From: Dendrolimus kikuchii
Lineage: Eukaryota > Arthropoda > Insecta > Lepidoptera > Lasiocampidae
DNA: 64,000 bases
Assembly (NCBI GenBank): GCA_019925095.2
Contig: CM034406.1
Location: forward strand, 14,728,388 to 14,792,387
Direction of reading: 5' to 3'
The position numbers and the translations under genes were made by a program. Shown here in pieces: positions 1 to 10,425 of the stretch. The first letter of the stretch is position 1, and each line of letters begins with the position of its first letter. The notes under the pieces were generated by a model. The model ran no database searches. It saw nothing but the letters and a program-made list of their open reading frames with translations, and had not been told where the DNA came from.

Positions 1-109
1 TATCATCAATACCTATTATTTATAAAAAATAATCGTGATAGCTTAGGAGGTACATACAACTCTTAAGTCACAAAGTCACAAAGTCGCATATCAAAACAGA
101 CTGGCTTCT

Positions 110-262
110 TATCCTGGCCGTGAAACAGGCATCGGGAAATAGGCAGCTTTTTGACTAAACGTGCATATTATTACAATACCACGTGCTGACAGTGAAGGAA
201 AACATGATGAAACCTGTAGGTCGAGATATCCGATGTATCAAATCCACCAAACTGCCTTAGAC
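110..262 (+). repeat. Diverged internal fragment of the tRNA-derived SINE family
   Basis: This stretch matches the middle of the SINE at 6047-6347 read on its sense strand: the segment ending in the CACGTGCT motif, the GTGAAGGAAAACAT motif and the CGAGATA...CCGATGT motif occur in the same order. The tRNA-like head and the 3' end are not recognisable, so it is an old, partial copy. Confidence 0.6.
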
Positions 263-860
263 GCCACAGGTCCTGTCTGTTGTCCTCATAATTAGAAGGT
301 CCGAGCCTAATAGTGGGTCGTTTATCGGCTGTTATTATATTGTAGAAACACCAGCTTTCAATTAAATTTTAGCATACCTATATTTTCTAATGACATACAG
401 ACAATTTAATATTATTAATATAGATGACAGTTGTTTACATGTTAATTAATATGCGCCACTCATAAACGTTGACGTGCAATAAATTATATTTGCGCTATAA
501 AAGATAATGACGCGAATGAAGCACCCATTATATTCATAGTGACCCCAAATATGGCTTAAATCAAATTCTCAGCATAAATTCGGACATAAACTTCTATTTG
601 TCACGCTACTGCTTCGTCTGGGATAATAATATCGTAATTAAAATTTCCACACAGATGTAGCGATGATGGGTATAAATGCATTATTTGTGATGCGATATCG
701 TCATTAACTAGAAATGACGTTAAATATCGACAGATAACGTCTGTATATACAATAATGTAGCTATTCGTTAACGGAGTTATATTTAATGCTATAAATAAAA
801 CGCATTTAGCCGTAGTCAATAACTATAATATTATCGTGGATGGACCCCAGCATAACAAGT
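263..860. other. AT-rich stretch, nothing recognised
   Basis: No open frame with recognisable protein similarity, no RNA gene and no clear repeat edge. A 72-codon frame at 601-819 on the minus strand has no family signature. Confidence 0.5.
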
Positions 861-1115
861 ATGCTTGTCAGTCAGTCAGGTTTTCAGCTCCTTTGAGTGG
901 GATATCGAACTAAATACTGTTTACTCCGACTTCAACTGGCAGAGTAAAGACCCTCCGGTGATGTGACTTTGGAGCTGCTGGAGGCTTCCCTACTGGTGCC
1001 TACACAACAACTCTCAATGGCTGATCTATGGCTACCGGTGGCCTTCGCAGGTTTCGCGTAAGCTACATCGGTGGCTTCGTTGGCCATTTTGTGGCGACCG
1101 ATGGCCAATTAAATA
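861..1115 (-). repeat. 3' untranslated end of a Jockey-like LINE, 5'-truncated
   Basis: Read on the minus strand, this repeats the distinctive 3' region of the LINE at 17646-18528: phased GGCCA...GAAGGCCACCG blocks followed by CTCCAGCAGCTCCAAA. No coding part of the element is present. The edges are approximate and I saw no target-site duplication. Confidence 0.55.
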
Positions 1116-1478
1116 ATGTTAGCTTAACCGATAAAGCCACCTTTCTTCTCTTGTTATATTATACAATTTGTCGCCGTCAGAGTAGGTATATATCACAATT
1201 TTGACGAGAAAAATTCACCAAAAATTTAATTTTTAATTAATTGTTGTTAATTTTGGTGAGTAATAGAGTGTTATTTCTATATATATACAAAATTCTAATG
1301 TACAACAATAGGTTTATATAGATAGGTATTGTAAATGAATACCTTAAACAGGTTCACGGAAGTTCCCATATAGAACTGACGTCGAATTTTTAATGATGCA
1401 AAAACTTACTGCGCGTTACGTCGAAGCGTGTCGATCGCAAAACAGGTTTCTTTGTTGATGTTGGTTACAGTAAAAAAT
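1116..1478. other. AT-rich stretch, nothing recognised
   Basis: AT-rich sequence between two repeats. A motif at about 1413-1432 resembles the GTCGAAGCG core of the inverted-repeat element at 63196-63616, but too little remains to call it. Confidence 0.4.
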
Positions 1479-1747
1479 CTTTTTTTATTCCATGAGGTCA
1501 GCAGACAGGCAGACGGCTCACTTGATGGAAAGCGGTTACCATCGTCTATGGACATTTGTAACACCAAAGTGGAAAGCGGTTACCATCGCGGCATACTCTA
1601 GACCAGGGGTGGTAGCCATGGACATTCGGTAGACATGGCCACTAATACCGGAACACAACTCAAGATTGTTATGGCGGCATACTCCAGACCAGGGATGGTA
1701 GCCATCCAGACACGAAATTGTATTCTTTTTCTCCGTTCCTGCACGGA
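1479..1747 (-). repeat. Dispersed repeat R300, rearranged copy
   Basis: One of about twelve copies of a roughly 300-bp family here called R300. In the orientation used for the name, it starts near TCCGTGCAGGAACGG, runs through GGCGGCCTGTCGTAAGAGGCGAC, and ends in GCTGAACTCCTGCAATAAAA. This copy has an internal partial duplication: the GGAAAGCGGTTACCATCG block occurs twice, as does the GGCGGCATACTC block. No protein can be assigned. The A-rich 3' end suggests retroposition. Confidence 0.7.
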
Positions 1748-2202
1748 TATAACATCTAATATATAATTATCTATTTTTATGTATAAAAGGCAGTGATGGA
1801 TTTGTATGTGTTTCCAAGTAGAGAACAACAGACTCATTAATAGCCCAGCTAATGCACAATGGATAATGTGGTCTACGGATCAACACTAAAGACATTTCAA
1901 GACGTTGAGTGTCCTCGAAGAAATAATTTAATCAATTTAGTTGAAATTCACAAAATCTAAAGGTGAATTTAGATAGTACATTTCTGTGATTCAATTTAAT
2001 GAATCAATCAAAGTGATTCATATAAGTCATTCAATGTCATTGAATACCATCGTATGCGTCTTTATGTTCTGGGCCTTTTATACAAATTTGATTGATTCGT
2101 CTGATATCAGCATAAAGACACAAGGGCATTCAATGAAATTACATTATTCAAGGTTATGTTTACACGGATTACTTTGGTTGATGCATCCAAATCGAAAGAC
2201 TC
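1748..2202. other. Non-coding stretch with no recognised feature
   Basis: No coding similarity. A 99-codon frame at 1986-2285 runs into repeat sequence and is not credible as a gene. Confidence 0.4.
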
Positions 2203-2242
2203 TCTTAAGGGAGACTGGAACATGGCCACTAATACCGGAACA
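2203..2242 (-). repeat. R300 fragment at the left edge of the foldback-like element
   Basis: About 40 bp of the R300 family, from the segment with CTCTTAAGGGAGACTGGAAC to ATACCGGAACAC. It stops where the foldback-like tandem array begins, so the array probably inserted into, or recombined with, an R300 copy. Confidence 0.55.
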
Positions 2243-2860
2243 CTGTGATAGGTGGACTAAAAATGAGAACACTGCTAACTTTTAATTAAGCTAGCAGTGT
2301 ACTATCCGTGACCGTCGGCAGAATCACTCGTCTTATATATCAAAATTTAGTGCTCATTTAGTGCTAATTTAGTGCTGATAACAGACATTTAGTGCTGTGA
2401 TAGGTGGACTAAAAACGAGAACACTGCTAGCTTTTAATTAAGCTAGCAGTGTACTATTCGTGACCGTCGTGACTGTCGGCAGAATCACTCGTTTTATATA
2501 TCAAAATTTAGTGCTCATTTAGTGCTAATTTAGTGCTGATAACAGATATTTGGTGCTGTGATAGGTGGACTAAAAATGAGAACATTGCTTACTTTTAATT
2601 AAGCTAGCAGTGTACTATCCGTGACCGTCGGCAGAATCACTCGTTTTATATATCAAAATTTAGTGTTCATTTAGTGCTAATTTAGTGCTGATAACAGATA
2701 TTTGGTGCTTAGATAGGTGGACTAAAAATGAGAACACTGCTAACTTTTAATTAAGCTAGCAGTGTACTATTCGTGACCGCGCTATGAGACAGTTGGAGCG
2801 AGAGGCACATCAGCTAATAATTTAGTGCTCAATTAGTGCTGCCCGTACAAGCAAACAGAT
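2243..2860 (+). repeat. Left arm of the foldback-like element: four tandem units
   Basis: Four units spaced about 152, 161 and 152 bp. Units differ at diagnostic bases in the hairpin (GCTAAC versus GCTAGC) and in the following AAAATGAG versus AAAACGAG, giving the order A, B, A, A. The arm ends at GCAAACAGAT, after which similarity to the right arm stops. Confidence 0.75.
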
Positions 2861-4297
2861 AAAACGATTACCTAGAGACAATATTAGTGATATTAATAGT
2901 TTTCTATACGAAGCGAGGGCTATCGAAGACGCAATCTCCGATGACATAAAATCCCAAAAAAGTAAATGGAACCATGAGATAATTCTTAGGATAGTGACTA
3001 TTCCCCAATTCTAATCAGTTATTTATACGGTCAAATGGTACAATAATCTACATAATTAAAAGAATAAGGAAAATGTTCTCTCCAGCATATTTATATAATA
3101 AAATAGGTTTCTATAGTCGAATTTGGTATTATTGGTATATGTATAGGACAAAGTTTTTGTCAATATTTAAAAAAACTTTAATGTTGACAAAAACTTTGTC
3201 CTTGAACGAAAATTGCAAATAAAATTTATCGACTTGTCTCGTGATTCCTAATAATTTGTTTAATTTGGTTGGTTTGGTTTGGTTTACATTTTAAAAATAT
3301 ATTTTTTTTTTTAATTAAAATTCTTAGATTTTCGAATATTTTCTCGAAAATGTCATTCGATAAAAAAATTGACATTAAAATTTTTTTTTTTTGAAGTATT
3401 CTACTTTTGATTAACTTTAAAAAAGGAAAAATTAGAAAAACAGATGGCCATACAGGCCATCCCTGCAACTTTCCGCTAATTCCATACGTCGGCGGCCTAG
3501 GCACTTAAAATTGCACTTATGATGTTTTTGAGCTCTTCGAGCTCAAAAGTCTGATACGGGTTTCATAGAACACTATTTTTTGAATTTTCAAACCGCAATA
3601 ACTTTTGAATGAATAAACCGATTTTCACGCGGTTAGCGGCGTTCGACGAAGTTTTTTGAGCCGCGAGTTTTTTTGATATTTCTCAAAATCTGTCGGTCCG
3701 AATCGGCTCAAATTCACAAAAAATCTAAGTTTGGCCGAGCCCTTTCGAATGCGCGAATAAAAACGCGATAAAATCGATTAAACCGTTCAAAAGTAATAAG
3801 CAGTTGACATACACACACATACAGACATAGTGACAACATCGCGGGAGTAGTCAGGGAATCTTCTTGTGACCTCAAAACGTCAAGATCTGATGAAAACTCG
3901 ATTTTTGCAAAATTGAGTAAAATCATTAACTTTCCGATTTTCGAAAATCTTCGAGTTTCTTAGAGAGATTTTTTTTTTAAATCCTTTGCTACAACAACAG
4001 CACTAATTGAGCACTGAATAGTGACGTCTTTAAATTCCATTAGTTTCCGTTTTAAAGTCTTCTTCTAGCTCTTCCGACTGCTGGCGTCGTTATACTAGCA
4101 GTAGTAGATTTAAAAAATTAAAACAAAAAAATTTCAAAAATGTTTTGCTGTACTGGCAGCACTAATTGAGCACTAATTAGTAACTCTATTCAATTTCACC
4201 AATACCGATTTTAAAGTCATCTAGCTCTATGATTGCTCGTGTCGTTATGTCAGCAGTAATCTATACTTAAAAATTGAAAAAAACAAAATTTCGATGA
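2861..4297. other. Spacer of the foldback-like element
   Basis: AT-rich sequence with no convincing gene. It contains a perfect 19-bp inverted repeat (3145-3163 and 3184-3202). Towards the right arm it carries two degenerate copies of a block with CAGCACTAATTGAGCACT (about 3997 and 4157), which appears again at the start of the right arm (about 4317). A region at about 3480-3960 has no recognised similarity. Confidence 0.5.
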
Positions 4298-5306
4298 ATC
4301 TGTTTGCTTGTACGGGCAGCACTAATTGAGCACTAAATTATTAGCTGATGTGCCTCTCTCTCCAACTGTCTCATAGCGCGGTCACGAATAGTACACTGCT
4401 AGCTTAATTAAAAGTTAGCAGTGTTCTCATTTTTAGTCCACCTATCACAGCACCAAATATCTGTTATCAGCACTAAATGAGCACTAAATTTTGATATATA
4501 AAACGAGTGATTCTGCCGACAGTCACGACGGTCACGAATAGTACACTGCTAGCTTAATTAAAAGCTAGCAGTGTTCTCGTTTTTAGTCCACCTATCACAG
4601 CACTAAATGTCTGTTATCAGCACTAAATTAGCACTAAATGAGCACTAAATTTTGATATATAAAACGAGTGATTCTGCCGACGGTCACGGATAGTACACTG
4701 CTAGCTTAATTAAAAGTTAGCAGTGTTCTCATTTTTAGTCCACCTATCACAGCACCAAATATCTGTTGTCAGCACTAAATTAGCACTAAATGAGCACTAA
4801 ATTTTGATATATAAAACGAGTGATTCTGCCGACAGTCACGACGGTCACGAATAGTACACTGCTAGCTTAATTAAAAGCTAGCAGTGTTCTCGTTTTTAGT
4901 CCACCTATCACAGCACTAAATGTCTGTTATCAGCACTAAATTAGCACTAAATGAGCACTAAATTTTGATATATAAAACGAGTGATTCTGCCGACGGTCAC
5001 GGATAGTACACTGCTAGCTTAATTAAAAGTTAGCAGTGTTCTTATTTTTAGTCCACCTATCACAGCACCAAATTCTGTTGTCAGCACTAAATTAGCACTA
5101 AATGAGCACTAAATTTTGATATATAAAACGAGTGATTCTGCCGACAGTCACGACGGTCACGAATAGTACACTGCTAGCTTAATTAAAAGCTAGCAGTGTT
5201 CTCGTTTTTAGTCCACCTATCACAGCACTAAATGTCTGTTATCAGCACTAAATTAGCACTAAATGAGCACTAAATTTTGATATATAAAACGAGTGATTCT
5301 GCCGAC
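4298..5306 (-). repeat. Right arm of the foldback-like element: six units in ABABAB order
   Basis: Six units at spacings of about 150, 151, 161, 153 and 160 bp. Two unit types alternate strictly. One has GTTAGCAGTGTTCTCATTTTT and CACCAAAT. The other has GCTAGCAGTGTTCTCGTTTTT and CACTAAATGTC. So the real period is a dimer of about 312 bp. Dimers are nearly identical, suggesting recent expansion by unequal exchange or replication slippage. Confidence 0.8.
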
Positions 5307-5508
5307 TTGACCTTTCTAGCTTTACAGACGTGGGACACCCGACAGAAGTGATAACTTAGCCTGCCTGCCGCTGCCGAATGCATGAGAGAAAGTGAAGCCA
5401 GACAGACTGGCACCGTAACGCGTTACGTAACGAAGCGGTTTACCCTCCAATAAAAAGTTGTCACTTCAAAATCACAGAAGGACACGAAGTCTCTCTGTAC
5501 AGTTATAT
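5307..5508. other. Short unassigned stretch
   Basis: No coding similarity. It includes a GTAACGCGTTACGTAACG palindrome-rich patch. Confidence 0.35.
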
Positions 5509-5519
5509 CATATCATATC

Positions 5520-5869
5520 ATCGTCATATAATAAAATTGTAAAGGTCGAATTTCTGTACAATGAAAAAAATGCTAAAAACTGAGTCAGGGGGATGTAAGT
5601 AGTGAAATAGAAGTAATTTAGATTTTTTCAATTTTTCAGTTTCTCTGTTTGTCTGTGTGTCTGTTTGTCTGTGTGTCTGTTTGTCTGTCTGTTTGTTTGT
5701 ACCGGCTAATCTCCGACACTATTGGACCGATTTAAATGAAATTTTGTATGGTGGTAGCTTATATCCCTGGTCAACATATATGATACTTTTGATCCCCAAA
5801 AATGAAAGAGTTCCCGTGGTGTAGTTAAAAAAACCGCACCACGCGGACGAAGTCGCGGGCATCAGCTAG
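5520..5869 (+). mobile_element. Non-autonomous Helitron
   Basis: The 3' end has an imperfect hairpin around GCGGACGAAGTCGCGGGC and finishes in CAGCTAG followed by T, as expected for lepidopteran Helitrons that insert between A and T. Inside is a (TGTCTGTTTGTC)n-like tract and the GACCGATTTAAATGAAATTT segment seen in related copies. The same element occurs in the opposite direction at about 30322-30738. The 5' end is placed at a TC before ATATAATAAAATTGTAAAGG and is approximate. No Rep/helicase is encoded. Confidence 0.75.
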
Positions 5870-6032
5870 TATATACATATGGACATTTATAACACGAAAT
5901 GTGTTGCAAGGTCGAATATAATATTTTGATTCCTATGTCTAAAAATCCTCCTTTCTGAAAAGGTGCGAGCTCCTTCCAAATTTCTAATGTGCACATATTA
6001 AGAAAGTGTTTTAGGAACCGCTGCATACTTCA

Positions 6033-6046
6033 GAGTAACTGCTATA
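6033..6046. repeat. Left target-site duplication of a SINE
   Basis: GAGTAACTGCTATA, repeated exactly at 6348-6361 on the other side of the SINE. Confidence 0.85.
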
Positions 6047-6347
6047 ATAAATAATATCAGCCCATAAATGTCCCATTGCTGGGCATGGGCCTCCCATTAT
6101 AGGGGGTACGGATGTATACCCGCCACGCTTGTCCAAGGCGGCTTGGCAGGTTTGGCACATCGGTTATCTCGATGTGCAGGTTGCATCACGATGTTTTCCT
6201 TCACCGTTATTAGCACGTGGTAATTGTAACAATATGCACATTAGATCAGAAAACTGACTAAGTGGTGCATGCGTTCCGGCCAGGATCGAACCCGCGCCCT
6301 CTGAGTTTGGGACGCGTGCACTAGCCATTACGCTACCACGACTATAC
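6047..6347 (-). mobile_element. tRNA-derived SINE with 14-bp TSD
   Basis: On the minus strand the element begins with a tRNA-like head: an A-box-like GGTAGCGTAATGG and a B box GGTTCGATCC about 40 bases further. A tRNA-unrelated body follows, ending in a segment with GGGACATTTATGGGCTGATATT. A perfect 14-bp duplication flanks it (6033-6046 and 6348-6361), which supports insertion by target-primed reverse transcription. It would be transcribed by RNA polymerase III if active. A diverged partial copy lies at 110-262. Confidence 0.85.
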
Positions 6348-6361
6348 GAGTAACTGCTATA

Positions 6362-7622
6362 GGTACTAGAAAATATTGAAGAACGCCCATCTTATGGCGA
6401 CAAGTCTAACAGAAGAAAGGGGACAAAGATATCATTCTGAACACTTCAGTATAAAACACAAAGAAGAATCGAAGTGTCTCCCAATCCAAAGAGTATAAAT
6501 ATTCCTAGTCATAAAAGTTCCCCTACGTAAAATACAATATTTAAAACGCAATCTTGGAATATTTATGACTTGAACATGACATAAATTTCAAAGACAATGT
6601 CCACTGTGTTTAGAAGATTTAGATAATCTGACTTAAACTATTATCTGTGCACATATTACGTCATAAGTCCTATGCAGAGACAAGCCGGTTTACTTTCAAG
6701 TAAAGCCCGGATCATAAACATGACCAGTTTTTACGCTTGTGGAGTACTAAAAGCAATGATAATAACATGATGACCTTCGTCGCTAGAACATCGTCTATAC
6801 CAATAAAATTGTATGTATGTGATTTCAAAATAAACGCCTCACTTATTAGATTCCCGATTGTAGTACACACGTCTCGCTTCGCTCGTGGTTAAAACTCGAC
6901 TAACTGCTACCTCAATCGGGCCACTGCTTTATACTGTACAGATGCAATATGTCCGCCCGGCCGCGTGGACCGAATTTCCTAGAATCAGCTTGTACTTTAA
7001 ATCCGTAACACCTGACTAATCATCAAATTACAACAATAGGCCGTATGCCAATAAATAACAAAAGAAGATGACCATAAAAAAATTTAAATTGTTATCAGTT
7101 CAAATGCCGACGGGTAATAAATGTGCTTTGTTTCAGATTTGCAGGTGGGTTTTGTGTTTGTCGGGATCGGAGTTGTAACAATATTAATACAACGTGCAAA
7201 TCCTATGCGTGAGAAGTGGCAAATACAGATAGTCAGGAATAAAATTTAATGGCTGTACTTAGAGTCATTTAATTTGGTCGTTAACCTTACATAACGTAAA
7301 CGTTCTATTTCCTAGTTTTCGAATATCGATAATTTTCTATTGTAAATTGTTTTTATTTTATTTATTTATTTCAGGAAAATATTTCTGGGTAAATGCAAAG
7401 CCTCTACATATATAGGTCCCTTCAGAACCCATTTATATAGGTTTCACTGCATTTACTAAATAGAAGTTAAAGAAGAACATTTTGAACAAATCTGCACATC
7501 AAGATAACTGATTACAGTCACTAATCCGCCTTGGATTAGTGTGCACCACACTGATCCAAGGCGGTATATACTTTAAAGAAATCGTTGATAACTTCAACGT
7601 GCCAACTACTAAAGATTTATTA
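6362..7622. other. AT-rich stretch without a recognised gene
   Basis: No recognisable gene or complete repeat. An inverted repeat with 18-bp arms sits at 7526-7564 (17 of 18 pairs). Its CCGCCTTGGATTAG arm resembles common lepidopteran SINE sequence, so it may be a folded-back repeat relic. Confidence 0.4.
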
Positions 7623-7898
7623 TCTATCTATAATATTACAAAAGTATAGGTTTTAGTTTTTTTAATTATGTTTGTCTGTTTGTTAGGGAGTCATGTAAAA
7701 AGTACTAAGCTGATTTCGATGCGGTTTGCACTGATTGATAGCAAATTCTCGGACTTAAAATTTGCTGTACTTTATGCTTCGGGAATCCCACAGGAATTTT
7801 CTTGAGGGATGTTTAAAGGGGCCTAGTTGTAAAAACAATCGGATTCCGAAGTAATATATTCACTGATCGATGGCAAATTCATGGTCGTAAAGTCTATA

Positions 7899-9459
7899 AT
7901 AATAATAATAATAAATCTTTATTAGCCTGTAGTGTTTTACAATTTAACAAAAAAGGGACACATAGAAAGATAATTAGGAGACAGTAAAAATATGTTACTT
8001 TAAAATACGGCTATGGAATTTAAGACAAGTAAGTATATCTTCGACTCTCAAACTAGGAACAAGGCCTGTGTTTTGAGCCAATCAAAGGTAACCCTCACCT
8101 ATATGGTTCAATAACATAATTATGGCTCTTAAATAAGTAATTGTATATACTTGCGTGCGTGTATATGTGTGTGGTTGTAAGTGTGTGAATGTGTGATGTA
8201 TGTGTACAGTGTACAGTGATGTATGTGAAATAAAGTGATTAATTGTGTATCACGAGTGCAGAAATTAATGAAAATTGTAAAATATAAAACGGAATATATA
8301 GTGACAAACAGTAATAAATGTTAGTTTATAAGTGCTTCAGATGCGTCATAATCCAAGGATTTTAGCCAATTTATGACTTTATGCTTGGTTTCTCGTGTAG
8401 TTAAAGGATATATACCTATTTTTAAGTCCTTGTTCGCTCTGTTATACAGGCTATTGATTGAGTATGAGTGTTTTCAGGCCAGGGTAGTTCTTGTGCGGAC
8501 AATATGACAAACCTTGTCGTATCTCCTTTTCCAAGAAGTAAGGGTAGAATCAAACTTTAATTCAGAATGTGTTTTGAGAATAAGCTGTAAAATGAAAAGT
8601 TTTCTAACAGATAACACTGACATATCTTTATATAACTGGATAGTAGGGTAGCGGAACGGTTTTTTCGCCAAAACTTTCAACACTGCTCTTTGTGATCTTT
8701 CTAATTTTAGTAGTATAGTCTTAGACGCTCCACCCCATGCTCAGTTACAATAGACGAGCAATGATTCACACAAGGAAAGGTACACCATTTTTAATGTATG
8801 AAAGTCAGCAACGGGTTTCAAATTTTTAAAGACATAAATAAGTTTTCTAAGACGCGAAGAAAGGTAATTTATATGATCGTCCCATCGAATGATTCCTAAA
8901 TATTTTACTTTTGAAGCTCTTTTAATATGTGGACAGGAGCGACTGCTAGTGAGATTTTGACAGTTATGTGCCTTAATTGTTAACTTTTTTTTAAGTTTAA
9001 AGCTTGGAAGCTAGGCCTTTAAGCCAGACGCCGTTGTATTGTAAGCTACAATCGACGTCATTCAACGGTGTTCTTGTGAAAACTCGAAAGGCCACATTTG
9101 GCTATATAGTTCACATTTCTCGCAAAAACATAATTACTACTCAAAAACTATCAATATCCTACAACCACTGTTCATATTAGAGTAATTTTACACATTTTTT
9201 TAAAATAAAACTGCACAGCACAACGTCCCCTTACAGTTCCCGCCAAAAACTCCTTAATTGTTACAAAATCTATAGGTGGAAGACTGTTACATCTAATACC
9301 GTATGGAACATAAAGAGTTTTTGATAAATTCAGAGTAAGTAAGTTGGAGGTAAGCCAATTCACAATTTGCGTAAGTGCGAACTCTGCATTCGTTTGAGTC
9401 TACTCCCAGTTATTACCGTGCACTAATAGTGCAGTGTCGTCCGCATATGTGAAGATCTT
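7899..9459 (-). pseudogene. Degenerate CR1/Jockey-like LINE (reverse transcriptase relic)
   Basis: Read on the minus strand it carries a reverse transcriptase YADD motif (codons at 9437-9448, within FTYADDTALLV). Downstream is a frame with WLTSNLLTLNLSKT, the region after the catalytic motif in CR1/Jockey-type enzymes. Then come a fragment with LSVRKLFILQLILKTHSEL (8474-8683) and a C-terminal piece ending in YDASEAL before a stop at 8321-8323. The reading frame is broken in several places and the 5' half is absent. The 3' end carries a (TTA)n tail, seen on the plus strand as ATAATAATA at about 7899. The relic itself is interrupted by a short retroposon at 8983-9251. It cannot encode an active enzyme. 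Confidence 0.75.
8983..9251 (-). mobile_element. Short retroposon (family SR270) with 12-bp TSD
   Basis: A 269-bp insertion with a poly(A) tail on the minus strand (poly-T at its left edge), flanked by CCTTAATTGTTA at 8971-8982 and 9252-9263. A second copy at 40240-40511 is highly similar and also flanked by a TSD, and a fragment lies at about 38697-38830. No open frame and no obvious tRNA-like A/B boxes are seen. It is either a SINE with an unrecognised head or the 3' end of a LINE. Confidence 0.8.
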
Positions 9460-9569
9460 ACAGTTGGGAATCAACTGGGATTTTTTCCCGGAGTGCTTTG
9501 AAGTTGCTAGGACACGTATAAATTAGCTTATTCCGTCCAATGTGGACGAAGTAGTGGGCGAATCTTAGT

Positions 9570-10045
9570 AAATCATATAAATTTTCTATAACCTTCAAAC
9601 CGGTATAGTCATATACATACATACACATACCTGTACAAAACTATTACGTGATCGGTGCATATTATGTTTTCAATATTCAAAAGATATTTTTTGCAATAAA
9701 ATTCTGGTCTTTCATGCGCACACATCACGAAGATCATAAAAGTAATAACGTTAGAGCTATAACGGTTATGTTACTAAAAATATTGTGTTTCGAAAAGTTT
9801 CAAAATGTTTTAAAGTCAACGTAGAGAGCTATTTTATTATATTATTTAAGTGTCATGATGATGTTTTCTTACGTAAAATGGTCTACTGCCTTTGTTTTAG
9901 GCTTCAGAAGTGAATGGAAAGTGAATCCTCTACTACACTCGCAAAGCGAACGTACCTATCTAAATTCATCCTAACTAAGATGCTCTTGTCACCGCCGATG
10001 CACTTGCCATTCTAGAACCAAACTGCAGGAGCCCGTATGGGATGA
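9570..10045. other. AT-rich stretch, nothing recognised
   Basis: No coding similarity, RNA gene or repeat boundary could be supported. Confidence 0.4.
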
Positions 10046-10425
10046 CATTAGTACATTGGAAGATGGGCCGCCCCTTTGTGGGATGCTACTTGTGTTGACG
10101 CTGCGGCGTCCCATCTTTCAAGTACGTGCGCTACCGTCAGTTCTGCTGCAGCCGAACAGGAGGTCCTCCAGCGCCGCAAGTACGCTGCCATCGGAAATAC
10201 TTACACATTTGCGGCGTTTGAGGTTGAAGCTCTAGGTCCATGGGTTCTTAACGCTTTAAAACTATCGAGACGTCGCCGAACCTTTGATAGACCTCTCACA
10301 CGACTAAAAGGCCGGCGTCTATTTTGCTCAAAGGTTTAAGCACTGCTATACAACGTAATAAAGTTGACAGCCTTCTGGGAACGTTCCCGATAAGTGACAG
10401 TGGTTTGGGACCAATATTTTAGTTA
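10046..10425 (+). pseudogene. C-terminal remnant of a non-LTR element polyprotein
   Basis: The frame at 10076-10339 (87 codons) has VWDATCVD-like sequence (MWDATCVDAAASHLSSTCA), then KYAAIGNTYTFAAFEVEALGPWVLNALK and a basic stretch. I associate this pattern with the conserved segment after the reverse transcriptase in a family of animal non-LTR elements. Frame shifts occur before and after it. The trailing non-coding segment ends with GTGACAGTGGTTTGGGACC, a 3' end found again at 11632-11712 (minus) and 12335-12380 (plus). The match is from memory and the clade is not resolved. Confidence 0.5.

Larger units (their letters stand above)
2243..5306. mobile_element. Foldback-like element with tandem-repeat inverted arms
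   Basis: The left arm (2243-2860, four units) and the right arm (4298-5306, six units) are inverted copies of the same tandem array, separated by a spacer of about 1.4 kb. Unit starts fall at about 2269, 2421, 2582 and 2734 on the left, and at 4391, 4541, 4692, 4853, 5006 and 5166 on the right. Each unit contains a short perfect hairpin (ACACTGCTAGC...GCTAGCAGTGT) and several TTTAGTGCT motifs. The innermost ends of both arms share a unique block (GAGACAGTTGGAG through GTACAAGCAAACAG). Long inverted arms made of short tandem repeats are the hallmark of foldback (FB) transposons, as known in Drosophila. No transposase is seen, the outer ends of the arms are not equivalent, and I could not find a target-site duplication. 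An inverted satellite block is the alternative. Confidence 0.6.
7623..9568 (+). mobile_element. Helitron split by a LINE relic
   Basis: The 5' part (7623 to about 7898) starts A|TCTATCTATAATATTACAAAAG and carries the GTAAAAAGTACTAAGCTGATTTCGATG segment of the lepidopteran Helitron family seen at 55070 and 62045. The 3' part (about 9460-9568) resumes with the GGGATTTTTTCCCGG and TGGACGAAGTAGTGGGC motifs and ends CTTAG|T. The intervening 1.56 kb is a LINE relic in minus orientation. The two Helitron halves are in the order and direction expected of one interrupted element. Confidence 0.65.

Noticed and set aside
2243..5306. Regularly spaced repeats resembling a CRISPR array
   Set aside because: The whole 150-160 bp unit is repeated, spacers are not unique, and the context is eukaryotic.
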